Assembly: GCA_000499405.2 (NCBI GenBank)
Contig: HG738138.1
Span: 14,075,208-14,139,207, forward strand
Direction of reading: 5' to 3'
DNA from: Onchocerca volvulus
Lineage: Eukaryota > Nematoda > Chromadorea > Rhabditida > Onchocercidae
Length of the DNA stretch: 64,000 nucleotides
Shown here: positions 23,701 to 34,379 of the stretch, in pieces
Layout of the letters: every line of letters begins with the position of its first letter
Position numbering within the stretch: the first letter of the stretch is position 1
Program-made: the position numbers and the translations under genes
The notes under the pieces: generated by a model
What the model was told of the DNA's origin: nothing
The model's input: the letters and a program-made list of their open reading frames with translations, nothing else
Databases searched by the model: none

Positions 23701-25993
23701 AAAATAAACAAACGAAAGAATAGCAAAGAGCATCAGAAAGTTTAGTAGCAATAATTTATATAATTCAATCATTCTTGTCAAAATTCATAGTTTCAAAGAC
23801 AACATTAATAGTTTCAGTTGCACATAAAGTGATAACACCATGTTTACTTAATGTCCTTCGATGTTTTCAGAAGGCACCACAATTATTTTCCGATGACTTC
23901 TGCACATCTTCTATCATTTTTTTCTTTATGACTTATCGAAAACATCTGAAATTGAACCATCAGAAACGAAATTACTTACACATCTCTCATTTCAGCTAAG
24001 TCGATAATGCCATACAAATCGAACACAGCATTCGGCTTAAAATTTTCACTTTCTTCGTCATAAAACTGAAAAGATAATTTTTGAAGAAATATTCCTAGCA
24101 TCTTATGATATGTTTTGCATTAATAATATACAAAAAATACATTTAGCATTCAAAAAAACAGTTGGCGAAATTTCACTAATAAAATTTTTGCTGAATAGGT
24201 ATTGAGAACATTTTAATGATATGAAATGATTTACCAGAGCATAAATTCTCGATTCTTCGTTCTCGAGAAGCACCTCAGCAGATCTCTGTTCATTCCTGCC
24301 TAAAAACTTTACTATCTTTATAGTCAAAAACAGTGAAACCCTTTCTAATCATTTTCTATCCGTCTATGAAGATTAATCTCATTGACATTCGAGAAAAGTT
24401 ATAACATTGAAAAATCGATAAACAAGCAATCATATTAATGCGGCAACTGAGGAAGACACCTTGATGATGGGTGACTGCTGCGAATGTATTTTGTAAGTCC
24501 CTAAACTAAAAAAATTAGACTATTTTGCTGTCTTTAAATGTGACCAAAACATTAACCGTGAGAAATTTCCAAGTACCAATCTGTGATCCCTCTTTCAGAT
24601 ACCAAAATATACGCATTTCGCCGAGCTATATCTTTGATTTCTTTGATATTCTAAAAGTGAACACTGTTTTCCTTTTAAATGGAAAAATTAATGGATAAAA
24701 CTATAAAACTAATCCAAGTTATCACAAATCAAATCCAAAAATCCAAAGAATTTAAATTAAAATTCCGCAACCACAGAAAAATAAAAAATTACTTGATGAA
24801 AATCAAAAAATCAATCTAACCGAACAATTGAGGTGATTCCTCAAAATCCCACAAACTGTACGAGTACTACCATCCTCGTCTTCCGTGATTACTGCATTCA
24901 ATGAAAATTCTGTTTGCATTCCATTAAGAATCATTCCACGCATTCGAACCAAATCACCATGCTCTACTTGATCCGTATGAAGACATTTCCAATTCTAAGA
25001 AAATTTAAAAAGAAAACTGAAAAATCCCAGCATTTCCTCTTCTCTCCAATCATATATTCTAGCCATTTTTTAAATCCAACTTCAATCACCAATGTTTACA
25101 TTGATGATTTATATTTAACATTTAATATTATTGCACATATACCACTATCGCATCAGTTACGATTCAATAATGCTTAAGAGTGGCCAGTCAGTAAAACCTA
25201 ATAATGAAATTTCCATCACACTAATTTTCAACATTCACCTTAAATTCATTCCTGTATTTTTCCTTCAGCTTTGTAATCAGCTTGCATGGATCCTTCGTGT
25301 ATTCTGCGACATTTTCTGTAACAATTATTTCCAAGTTGTCAAAATGAAAATTTTAACAACATATTTACTACCATTTCTGGAAATTAAATATGTAATATAA
25401 ACAAAGTCTATAAGTATTGCTCTAATTGAAAAAGTTCAAATAAAAGCAAACATTTCTGTTTACCTTTATTTGAATATATGTGGATGAATACCAAACTTAG
25501 TCAACAAAAAATTTATTTTCAACCCGTCCAAATTAAAATTTTAACAGAAATAATGAACATCAATTTTAGAAACTTGTATGTGTAGATATGAACAAATTCT
25601 ACAACTAAAATCCAAATTTGCTCAATCTTTTCCAGCATGGAATTAACTGCACAAAACAGAAGTGTTTGGGACTCGAAAAATATGTCACAAATACCATACA
25701 ATAATTGAAGAAATTCAAGAAATTAATGTTAAAAGATGAACAACTCGAAAAAACAGTCTGCAATATGCAAAAGAGTAATTGAGAGAATAGGAAGAAAATA
25801 GGAAATTAATAAATCAATCAAACTAACAAATCTAACCAAAAAATATGGTATCAATTTCATTGTATACATCTTCTGTGCTATTTTTCCGTGATATTTTTGA
25901 AGAGCTACTTCGGATAGTATCATTTTCATTTAGTAATTTTACATCTGTAACATTCTGCGAATGGGTGGCATTTTGGTTTTCATTGTTTTCCAT
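20796..25993 (-). CDS. mcmbp: MCM complex-binding protein (MCMBP) homologue, about 15 exons
   Basis: MCMBP binds MCM subunits in the nucleus and helps load or unload the replicative helicase. Coding blocks in order: 25,837-25,993 (ATG at 25,993), 25,239-25,315, 24,821-24,994, 24,557-24,650, 24,460-24,500, 24,235-24,315, 23,980-24,065, 23,542-23,653, 23,154-23,266, 23,010-23,064, a block near 22,600-22,690, 22,427-22,592, 21,733-21,869, 21,293-21,454 and about 20,878-21,001. Diagnostic matches to animal MCMBP are DLVRMRGMI (family: VKFRCMIQDM), AVFDLYGIIDL (family: DILELYGILSV), QGLLQVSHNTLIIIDET (family: SGLLQLPSNTSLVIDET), and the C-terminal block with CWTKALELE (family: RWLRAKQLE). Most junctions are in phase. 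Exceptions are near 23,542, near 22,592, and between the last blocks. The intron after 21,733 seems to use a GC donor. The last exon may run unspliced to the stop at 20,796. Confidence 0.85.
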
Positions 25994-27798
25994 TTTGTAA
26001 AAAACAAAAACAGCTGAAAAATCAAATAATCTTATTAACGTAAAATAATTGGTGAAAAATTCCTTATCACTTCAACAATACAAAGATTTATCAAGTTAAT
26101 TTTTTTTTAATTTTACTTATAAAACACATCACTATATTGCATAAATGTTATCGCTTTATCATCATATACTTGCAACAGTACTTTTTATCAAATAGTTATA
26201 TGAAAAATCAACCAACATTCATACATTCAAAACAGTAAGCATTCATTCAAACTAATTAAGAAAGCGAGGATTTCAAAATTTCGTCAGTGGAAACCATAAC
26301 AGACAGTTAGTTTTTGTTATCACTACTGGAGAAGCATATCGGAAGAGTGAAACTGAGTTTCACGCTAAAAAAAAACGAAACTTCAATTCAAATCTCATCG
26401 TAACCTGTTACCCGCAAGGGCCATGCTGAAAAATGCCATCCCACCAGAATTCATTAAATGAATTTTTTTATTAACATTTTCTCCTTGCTTCCTCGCTATC
26501 TCTTTATCTTGTCTTCTCTTCTCGGCCTCTTTCTCTCCCTTTCTACTCTTCTTTTCTTCCTCTTTTTCTTTGGAAAACAATTTTATATTTTCCACAAAAA
26601 GGCAAACCTAGAGAGAATTTATCCTCTTAATTCAGGAAGACATTTATTATCCATAATTCGGCAAGATATGAATAATACAAAATAATATATTGTGGGAGAA
26701 TTTGTCCTTAACAAAAGAAAAGAAAGTGCTGATTCTAACTGAATGCCTCATGTCACATTCTCCAACCTTAACGCATACTTGTGAAAATATGTTAAATACG
26801 CCGCTTGCATGCCTGATTATTACTGATATTTGTTCTGACTGTATGCCACTAAGATAAACAATCATTTGGTAAATGGTATTCTGTCATGCCTTTCGACAAA
26901 ACGAAATGATTGTCGTTTGCAAAATGTTCTTTGCAGTCTTTCTCTTAAATCCAAATGTCCACTTAATTTCTGGATGTGAATGATCGAAAATCAACAATAT
27001 ATTAATAATCTCTTTTTCCATAAGATAACATGAAAGCAATGCAATGATTTTCAAAATATTTTGGAAATAAGAACAAGCAGAAGTATCTAAGAAATGATTC
27101 ATATCAGACATAATATATTTCATCTTACTTTGAAAATTTCTATCAATCAAGTGTAATGTTTATATCTTTAGTCTTTTCTCGGATGACTTCAGGAGGACAA
27201 AAAAATATACTTCATTAATGATTCTCGATTATTCCATCAATTATTTATTCAGTGCTTCGTTTTAGGACTCAAACTTTCGGTTAATTATTAGCTTTCTTAA
27301 CTTTATTTGATTCCAGCCAATCTACGCGTTAGTAAAATCTGAACAATTTTTAACTAACATTGAGATAACCTTGAATTTGGATGACAAAATTAACACAGAA
27401 AATGATCAACAATAGATGCATTTAAGCTATGAACCTTCAATTTAGTATTAAAATTAAAAATGTTAACGATCGAATATCAATACTTGAATTCGAGAAATTT
27501 TTGCAACCTTTCTTTACATGAATAAATTTTTAATCGACACATCAATATTTATGCACAAAAATGACTATTCAATATTTGATGGTAAACATCAGCAAACTAA
27601 TATTCGGCATACGAACATTTGCACTTGATATCAGTTCTTTCAACAGTATCATTCTGATAAAATAAATTATTTTGACGATGAAACAATTTTTTGTTGTCTA
27701 ATCTTTTGAGTATTCAATTTTACGAGTAGAAAATACGAAATTAAGAAACAATATTAATACATTCAGTCAGTTAAATGTTTTGGAGTTACAAAACATCA
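25994..27798. other. AT-rich intergenic stretch
   Basis: Upstream of MCMBP. A pyrimidine-rich stretch at 26,470-26,580 (TCTTCTCTTC-type) creates spurious Lys/Glu-rich and Leu/Phe-rich frames on opposite strands. No gene or clear repeat recognised. Confidence 0.5.
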
Positions 27799-28305
27799 TT
27801 ATTTCTTGCCAAATAATGTCCTAGCAATTCCTAATCTACCGACCAGTACTCTTCCAAATGGTGAACCCCTGAACATAGATATAATTAAATCAATATTTTT
27901 TCATTTAATTCTTCCATTCATATAAATCAAATTTCTATCAAAGCTCGTTTTGTCCAAGATAATATTTAAATGTGACTTCGACGGAACTTACTTAGACTTG
28001 TATAGATTTATTATTTTTCAGTAACACTTTTCACACAGATTTAACGAAATATAACTAATAAATATTTTTCTGATCTTATATCACTTTGCAAACTCAAGCG
28101 CACAGCAGGTATTTCTCGAATATAAACCACACAAATTTACGAGAAATGAAATTTATCATCCACCATCGTAAGGTCCAAATCCACCACATACTGAATCGAA
28201 ATATCCTCTACAGAAACCATAATCATTACTTGGATATCCCCAACCATACAATTCCACACTCGCAGTTGCTAATAAGATAATCAGCAACACTAATATGTTA
28301 CTCAT
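27799..28305 (-). pseudogene. Small secreted peptide, copy 2, with altered splice donor
   Basis: ATG at 28,305 opens MSNILVLLIILLATASVEL, a signal peptide closely related to the other copies. A mature part with two Cys follows (YGWGYPSNDYGFCRGYF, then SVCGGFGPYDGG) and a TGA at 28,156. In the sister genes a phase-2 donor GT lies at the aligned position. Here the aligned bases read AT (TG/ATAAAT instead of GA/GTAAAT), so reading runs straight into TGA after 49 residues. Downstream, 27,799-27,868 keeps a proper TTCAG acceptor and an exon of the right phase encoding SPFGRVLVGR and ending LFGKK-stop, clearly the old second exon. The gene either makes a truncated 49-residue peptide, uses a non-canonical AT donor, or is a recent pseudogene. 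Confidence 0.7.
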
Positions 28306-28382
28306 ATTTTCAATCAAAAAATTGATATTCACCTGAAAAATGTTACTATCGGGGAATAAAAGAGAAGATTTATTAAAATTAT

Positions 28383-28423
28383 AGCTGGACTTGGCCACGC
28401 TCCGCGTGGCCGACCCAGCTAAT
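28383..28423 (-). repeat. GC-rich palindrome, candidate Helitron 3' end hairpin
   Basis: In very AT-rich DNA this stretch reads GGCCACGC-TCC-GCGTGGCC, an 8 bp perfect stem, flanked by AGCTGG and CCAGCT. Helitrons carry a short GC-rich hairpin a few bases from their 3' end. Read on the minus strand, the orientation of the helicase remnant at 29.2-30.7 kb, the hairpin is followed 8 bases later by CTAT rather than the canonical CTRR. The related fragment near 63,275 also ends CCAGCTAT. Between 28,424 and 28,455 a second GC-rich patch (GGGGGCCGGCGGC) repeats CCAGCTAATCT. Confidence 0.5.
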
Positions 28424-29200
28424 CTGTGGGGGCCGGCGGCTCCAGCTAATCTACATAAATAAAAATATCAACGTTTCTAATGATTTGAAAAGATATATAT
28501 ATTCAAAATCTTAAACCTCCGAAAGTTCTTAAACACGCGTCTTATCTATATTAATTCGAAATCTCTGATATCGGAAAGTCCTTATCTATTGCTTCAAAAT
28601 TTTGACACAACGTTGCATTCGAATAGGCGCATGTTTTTATACAGAAGTGCAAAAAAAAAAAAAGAGAAGAGAAAGTGCATGTTTCTAGTGTTCGGGAAAA
28701 AAGAACTGATACTTTATAATTTGATTTGTAATTTGTTTGGATTGGAGACTGATTCTTGCTATTGTGATTAGAAAGTGTGAAGAGGTTTTTTGTGTTATGT
28801 GTGACAGCGATAAATGCTGTTGAGAAATGTTATATTGATTGATGAAGAGTGTTTCTTCGTAACAAACAATTATTAGAGAACATCCAGGCAAATTAATCAC
28901 TGGGTTATTCTTTTCTTTGTCAATAATAGAATTCAAGTGAATTTTCCGATTATTGCTACTGTTGTATCGCTTTGAACTGTTGAACTGGAACCATTCTAAC
29001 TCCGAACTGCTGCAGTTGCTGCGTCGTCGATTTTTGTCGTTTATCTGTGAATTGGAGCGTTTTTAGTGGTAAACATGTTTGTTGTCCCTTTGAAACTTAC
29101 CTTTTGTACCACTCAACCTTTTTGTATTTCTTGTTTGCAATTATTGTCATGGCGTTATTTAACATCTTTCAGTTTTCGCCCATATCTAATATGCTTAATT
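28424..29200 (-). mobile_element. Helitron 3' non-coding part
   Basis: Lies between the helicase remnant and the GC-rich hairpin. Segments 28,500-28,550 and 28,590-28,640 recur at 63,120-63,235 (the ACGCGTGTTTAAGAACTTTCGGAG motif and AACGTTGCATTCGA), in a rearranged order and orientation. This shows the sequence belongs to a dispersed element. No coding frame. Confidence 0.5.
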
Positions 29201-30690
29201 TCACAATACTTGTGGGTATACAATATTTTTTGTTGTTCCATTGTCTATGTAGATATAGAAATTATCTGATTTGCCGACTCTAGAACATGCAACATATAAT
29301 TGTCCATGTGAGAAGCAGTCCGTCTCTAGATCTAAACCACACAATTCTAAAGATTGACCCTGAGCTTTGTTGATGATAAATGCAAACACCAATTGAATTG
29401 GGAATTGCAATCTCTTAAACTGAAATGGTGTATCCATTGGAATCATAGGAATGCGAGAAATAAGGACATCTTCGCTTTTGAAAGGTCATGTCAAGATTGT
29501 TGCCTCTACGACATTGCTCATCAATTTTTTTACTGCAAGCCGTGTTCCGTTGCAAATTTTTGGCTATTAATATTTCGCAACATTATAATTGGTACGCCGA
29601 TTTTCAATTGCAGTAGTGCGGTGGCATCCCTGGCAGAACGAATGAATTCAAAAATTCCGTTGGCTAATTAACCGCTTCATCTGCTTCCACAATAGTGTCG
29701 ACGGATTTTTATGTGACTGCTTCGCTTTGAATGTTAGACTGAATAATACTGTTAAGTTCGTCGACGTCTTTGTTCTTGGCCGCAAGAATAGTTCGTTCAC
29801 ACAGCCAATCGTGATTCTTATAATTGGTTTGAATATCAGGAAATACTTTTTCAGCCAACTCTTCTTTTGATGTTACTAAATTGCAGAAGTTATGAGACAT
29901 GAAATTCTTCCTGAAGTCAGATCAATCGGCACCTGTCCAGCAATTGATGTGAGAATATTCCAGTTGATCGATCTTTTTGCAGCTGAACACGCATATTTAT
30001 AGTTAATTTTAACGTTTTAACGTGTCGCCACAAAGTGAGTATTTCAGGCAATTATTATTTGTTTCATCCTCTGGTGTCGATTGAGGAATTACAGATAATG
30101 CTCGCCTGAAATCTCCTGCACGCAATATTAATGCGTTCCCAAATGGTCTAATATTTCCATACAAATCTTAAAATGATCGATCAAGAGCCTCACCGATTTT
30201 TTGTGCGCCATTGTACATTCATCCCAAACAATAAGTTTGCATTTTGCAATACTTTTCCCGTGCCGGATGTTTTAGAAATGTTGCATGTGGGAGTTTCAAT
30301 GAATTGTATATTTAATAGCAATTTCAAAGTAGAATGAGAGTTCTTCCACCTGGTAGCAATATTGCAGCTATTCTGGACAATGCAAGAGCTAAGGCTATGC
30401 CATTTTGGGATCCAATTGTTGTCAGAATTAATCTAATTAGGAACGTTTTATCAGTTCCTCCTGGTGCATCAAAAAAGAAGATTTTTCCAACTTCCTTACT
30501 GATAGTTTGCATTATTTGATCGTAAATGTCTTTTTGCTCAAACGTTAGCTTAGGAATATTTGATTGCACATATGACAAAAAATCAGTCGTGTTGTAATTT
30601 TCTTGCGACGCAATTCTATATCGAGCGAAGCAGCAGCAGATCGATTCGGTAATGGCATTCCCACTTGACTGAGAACTTTATTCGCGATTT
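29201..30690 (-). pseudogene. Helitron Pif1-like helicase, 5' truncated and broken
   Basis: Successive minus-strand frames give consecutive parts of the Pif1-type helicase of Helitron transposons. They are the LSQVGMPLPNRSAAASLDIE linker (about 30,690-30,600) and KLTFEQKDIYDQIMQ with a Walker A region FFFDAPGGTDKTFLI (30,324-30,578). Walker B follows as KLIVWDECTMAHKKS (about 30,235), then LVTSKEELAEKVFPDIQTNY with ERTILAAKN (29,709-29,900) and VFAFIINKAQGQSLELCGLD with FSHGQLYVACSRVGK (29,201-29,446). Frameshifts and stops separate them. Walker A has Asp where the invariant Gly before Lys belongs. The Rep/HUH half is absent and the homology stops near 30,690. The element is therefore inactive. 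Confidence 0.9.
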
Positions 30691-31480
30691 GTGAGCACAA
30701 GTTATAGATAGATAGATAAAAATAAACAAAAGTATAATCTGAATAAAATTTAAAAAAGAAAGAATTAGTATCAATTGTATTATATTACAAGTCACCAATA
30801 AACCTGATGAATTTGAATGTTTAAACTATGGAAAAATCAAGAAAGTTATGAGTTAATATTTCACATTAAATTTACATCAAATTAAGTTAAATCAAAATTA
30901 AGTCGAGAAGATTAACTGAGCAAAAAGATTGATCTTAAGAAATATTTAGAATGTAATAAAATCTCTTTAGATTAAATTGGTGCTTTTTTTTTCAAACAAA
31001 TTAAACTAATTTTTATTGAAAAAAAAGATTTTCAAACTCAAATTTTAACAAGTGTTTAATTTTCTTTTTTAGATTCGTTACAAATACAAAAATTTTTATA
31101 TTTATATGCCATATCAGAAGTATTTTAATTCTTTTTATCATTTTTCTCCTTCTTTCTTTGAATAAATCCACGTATTGTAATAAGCATAGCAACGGAGAGA
31201 GAGAGAGATGGGGGAAGAAGGAGAACGAGAGAAAAAAAGAAGGCTGAGTCAATAAATTCCGCATCCTCACTTATTTTTAGTTGTCACGCACGTGATACGT
31301 GAAAAAAGTAAGTGTGTTTATATAAGAGCACGCGCCCATCCGAATGCAAGGTTGTGTCAGAATTTGAAAAGAATCGGTGGAGAATTTGCGAAGATCATTG
31401 AGAAGTAAGAGGTAGCATTTACATTTTTTACATAGGTATATATAGATTATGAAAGCCGAATAATGCATTTACTACAATTT
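30691..31480. other. AT-rich sequence between Helitron remnant and duplicated block
   Basis: Contains small GATA and GA microsatellites (30,705-30,721 and 31,194-31,210) and no gene. It probably belongs to the material inserted into the upstream region of peptide copy 2, because homology to the other peptide upstream regions stops at about 28,380 and resumes at about 31,480. Confidence 0.45.
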
Positions 31481-32950
31481 TTAAAATTTTTTGAAGTAAA
31501 TTTATTATTAAGAAAGTCTGTACCGAATAAGGTACTTACTATGATTCTAAAAATTTTTTGAGTAGTGAAATAACACCAACTGGACAGAAAAAACTAATGT
31601 TCACTTTTGAATATAAAATCAGTGATTCTTTTTCAAGTTTAGGGAAATTAGAAATCAGAATATAGTTCTTATCTGACAAGAAAAAAATCAAAAATAAATG
31701 TGAAGTACTTGGCAAGAGCAGTCAATCTTACTTCATTATTTCGAATTGAAAAACTGTTTAGTTCTTGTTAGATGCAGTTTTAGATATTTTAGCATAAGCT
31801 ATCGAATTAAATAATGGTTGCAGTACTATAAGTAAAATGAAAAATAGGATTTGCACGGCTACATCTGATACAATGTCTACATAATAATAAAAAAAGACGA
31901 TGTTATGTGAAAGTTTCATAAACTGCACGATGTTTGACATTAACCATATGTTTAAGCTTCCTTCTTTTTATCAAATGTTTTTAAGTATTTCAGCGAATTA
32001 GAAAATTCTTTAGTGCTCTAAACATTCACACTAATTTTAAAAAATTAAGAAGAAAAGGAAAACAAATTTTTGAAGTAAATGATTGCCTCATTACATTATT
32101 GCGCTTTCTGAATTGTTATCACAGATTCCAAATCACAACTTGCAGTAGATGCTTTCTACTACTTAGAAACAACTTCCCATCAAAAGTTTTCTATGCATAA
32201 AATGAATAGAAATAGATTAAATAGTTCTTCAAGTGCTATTTTAAATTTCTGGACAATTTTTTGAAAATCTGAATAATTTTCTATCATACTTATACTTTTT
32301 TCAGATAATTAGGGTTTAATTTCAGAATAAAATTAGTGTAAGCAGTAGTTTTGGTTTTTTAAAGGTTTTCTACCATGTTGATAATACTCGTTCACTCTTG
32401 TTACCTATGTACTGTTCTTCGTTTAAATGAAATAACAGAATTATTGCATTTTAATACATTGCTGTTTATTTGTAAGGAATTCCTCTTTGACCCATTTTCT
32501 GAACGGAAAATGAAAAAAAAGAATTTTTATACCATCTCATTTCTCATGTTTTGTCAACTAGCCCTGAAAATGGATGGCGCTTGAGCAGACGATCTATACT
32601 TTACTCAGTGTATGGTTATACGAAACACTCGACATGGTCAATGCAAATTGTAGAGCTGTATCGGAATGAATTTAGGAGGAATTATAATTCTGATAAGCAG
32701 GACATTCTTTTATTATTATTCATCTGAACTGATAATATATTTTCTCTATATTTACTTCAATCCGAAATCCAAAATCTACAAGTTCTGTAGTTATTTGAAA
32801 TTAGAGTTTTCTAATTTAGTTTGACAGGTATACAGTACTATTTAATTGGCTTTTATGCAAATTTTCCGAAGCGATTTATACTCTGTCACCACTGTGAATC
32901 TTTAACAAATATAATTTTTAATCTCAAGTAATATGTTCGTCGAGATTCGT
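31481..32950 (-). repeat. Diverged duplicated block (upstream region of peptide copy 2)
   Basis: Similar over most of its length to 34,380-35,600 (for example TTCTATGCATAAAATGAATAG against TTCTATGTATAAAATGAGCAG, and AAAGGTTTTCTACCATGTTGATAA against AAAGGTTTTCTACGTTGTCGATAA). Its first 400 bases also resemble 18,380-18,900 in the left arm. All are the regions upstream of peptide genes, so this is an older copy of the repeating cassette. No open gene in it. Confidence 0.7.
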
Positions 32951-33035
32951 ATGACCGTGAAGTATACCAATCACTCGAATAGTAATTTAATCTGGAGTAG
33001 TTATTTTCCAGAGTTTTCGAGACGGAAGGATTAGA

Positions 33036-33038
<3 letters not shown>

Positions 33039-33081
<43 letters not shown>

Positions 33082-33094
33082 GAGAGAGAGAGAA
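33039..33094. repeat. GA microsatellite
   Basis: About 27 GA dinucleotides with one GG interruption. Confidence 0.95.
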
Positions 33095-33299
33095 ATTTGT
33101 ATTACCAAAAACAACACTGGGATTAGGGTTAATTGAACTGCAATCATTTTTTTTTCTCTGAAATTATCATTGATATCAAAACTTCGACTGCAACAAAGGA
33201 TTTTTTGAAATTAATATGAATCAAAATGCTTCCCAAAAAGAAACATAAATAGTTTTTTCTAAAAATACAAGAATCGAGAATGATGAATGAATGTCATCA

Positions 33300-33831
33300 G
33301 AAATCATTTCGACCAATAAACATTACATATCAATGGCAATATCATTGGATTATTTCTGTTTGAAACAATTATAGTGATACTAAAAAGATAATGCAAATTA
33401 ATAAGCATAAAATTGCTCTTCTTGCAAAATAAATTCAACGGAAATTTATTCCCCTTCAAGCACAACTGTCTCATAATAATCATTAGATTATCATTCTTCA
33501 AAGTTGCCTTTTTGCATATCATTTTCCGTAAGCAATAATATCTCTTTTGATATTTTATCTCATACCAATGATGCAAAATCAAGTATTGAATGGTTTTGAT
33601 TCTTCGACTCAACTTTTCCTTTATTTGTCATCTGTTGTTGATTTGATCAATAAAATCAAGCATGAAGTAGAAATGGAAAAAGTTTTAATAAAAAAATTCC
33701 CATCAAATCAAATATTGGAATATCCATCGGTAAGGTTTTCAACAATTAACTAGCAAAAAAAATTTTCAGTGTCATTCTGTCTTGCTCATGGTATAAGTTT
33801 GATACAACACTTTTATACTCTTTAATACTCT
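33300..33831 (+). repeat. Diverged copy of left-arm sequence downstream of the peptide gene
   Basis: Resembles 16,500-17,110 of the left arm in the same orientation (ATTCTTCGACTCAAC, CTGTTGTTGATTTGATCAATAAAATCAAGCATGAAG, CTCATGGTATAAG, TATACTCTTTAAT). The arm then carries about 730 bases, including the PurH fragment, that are missing here. This copy goes straight to the peptide 3' flank at 33,832. Confidence 0.7.
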
Positions 33832-33918
33832 AAATGTTTATAGATAGCCATACGAAACGGAAAAAATACGCATAATTTAATTAATAAAATGAAAGTGTTT
33901 GGGACAGAAAAATATCGG

Positions 33919-34275
33919 TTATTTCTTCTTGCCTAATATAGCGCCAGCGAACGATCCACCTGCATTAAATGTTGGGTAACTGAAATGATGATAAATGTTA
34001 TCAACCTTTATCATATCATTTTTTCATTGATTGAATGAAATTATCTACCAACATTTGTCTCTCGTCTGTCACTGCAAAACGTTAAACGTCCTCGTAAATG
34101 AAGCGTAGTCTAAGACATTTTTTTCAGAATTAATCTTTTATAAATTAATAAAAAGTAAAATTTACTCTCCAATTCCAAAATCCTGTTGTCCACCATAATA
34201 CGAATATCCCCAACCAAACGATTCTACACTTGCAATTGCTAATAAGACAATCAATAATACCAATATGTTCTTCAT
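33919..34275 (-). CDS. Small secreted peptide, copy 3, 2 exons, 56 residues
   Basis: Exon 1 is 34,166-34,275 and exon 2 is 33,919-33,979, with the same phase-2 intron as copies 1 and 4. The signal peptide is MKNILVLLIVLLAIASVES; an in-frame ATG three codons earlier (34,284) could extend it. The mature part begins FGWGYSYYGGQQDFGIG and then has the same C-terminus as copy 1 (FAGAILGKKK). The last bases of exon 1, the intron, exon 2 and the 3' flank are base-for-base identical to the left arm (33,832-34,173 against 17,833-18,174), while the rest of exon 1 differs at many positions. Candidate acceptor TTTTTAAG lies about 20 bases upstream of the ATG. Function unknown; presumed secreted. Confidence 0.8.
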
Positions 34276-34379
34276 ATTTTCCATTAAAATTCTATAATCA
34301 CCTTAAAAACTGCCAAAAAGTTATAAAAGAGAAGGTTTTTCAATATTTAAAAAAGTTGTACCCGAAATATAGCACACAT

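Noticed and set aside
26395..26595. Lys/Glu-rich frame resembling a coiled coil
   Set aside because: Produced by a TCTTC-rich pyrimidine tract, with no exon context or homology.
28156..28398. N-terminally extended form of the copy 2 peptide
   Set aside because: The extension lies upstream of the conserved signal peptide, starts at a doubtful codon and is not shared by the sister genes.
29354..29671. Plus-strand 105-residue frame
   Set aside because: Antisense of the Helitron helicase remnant.
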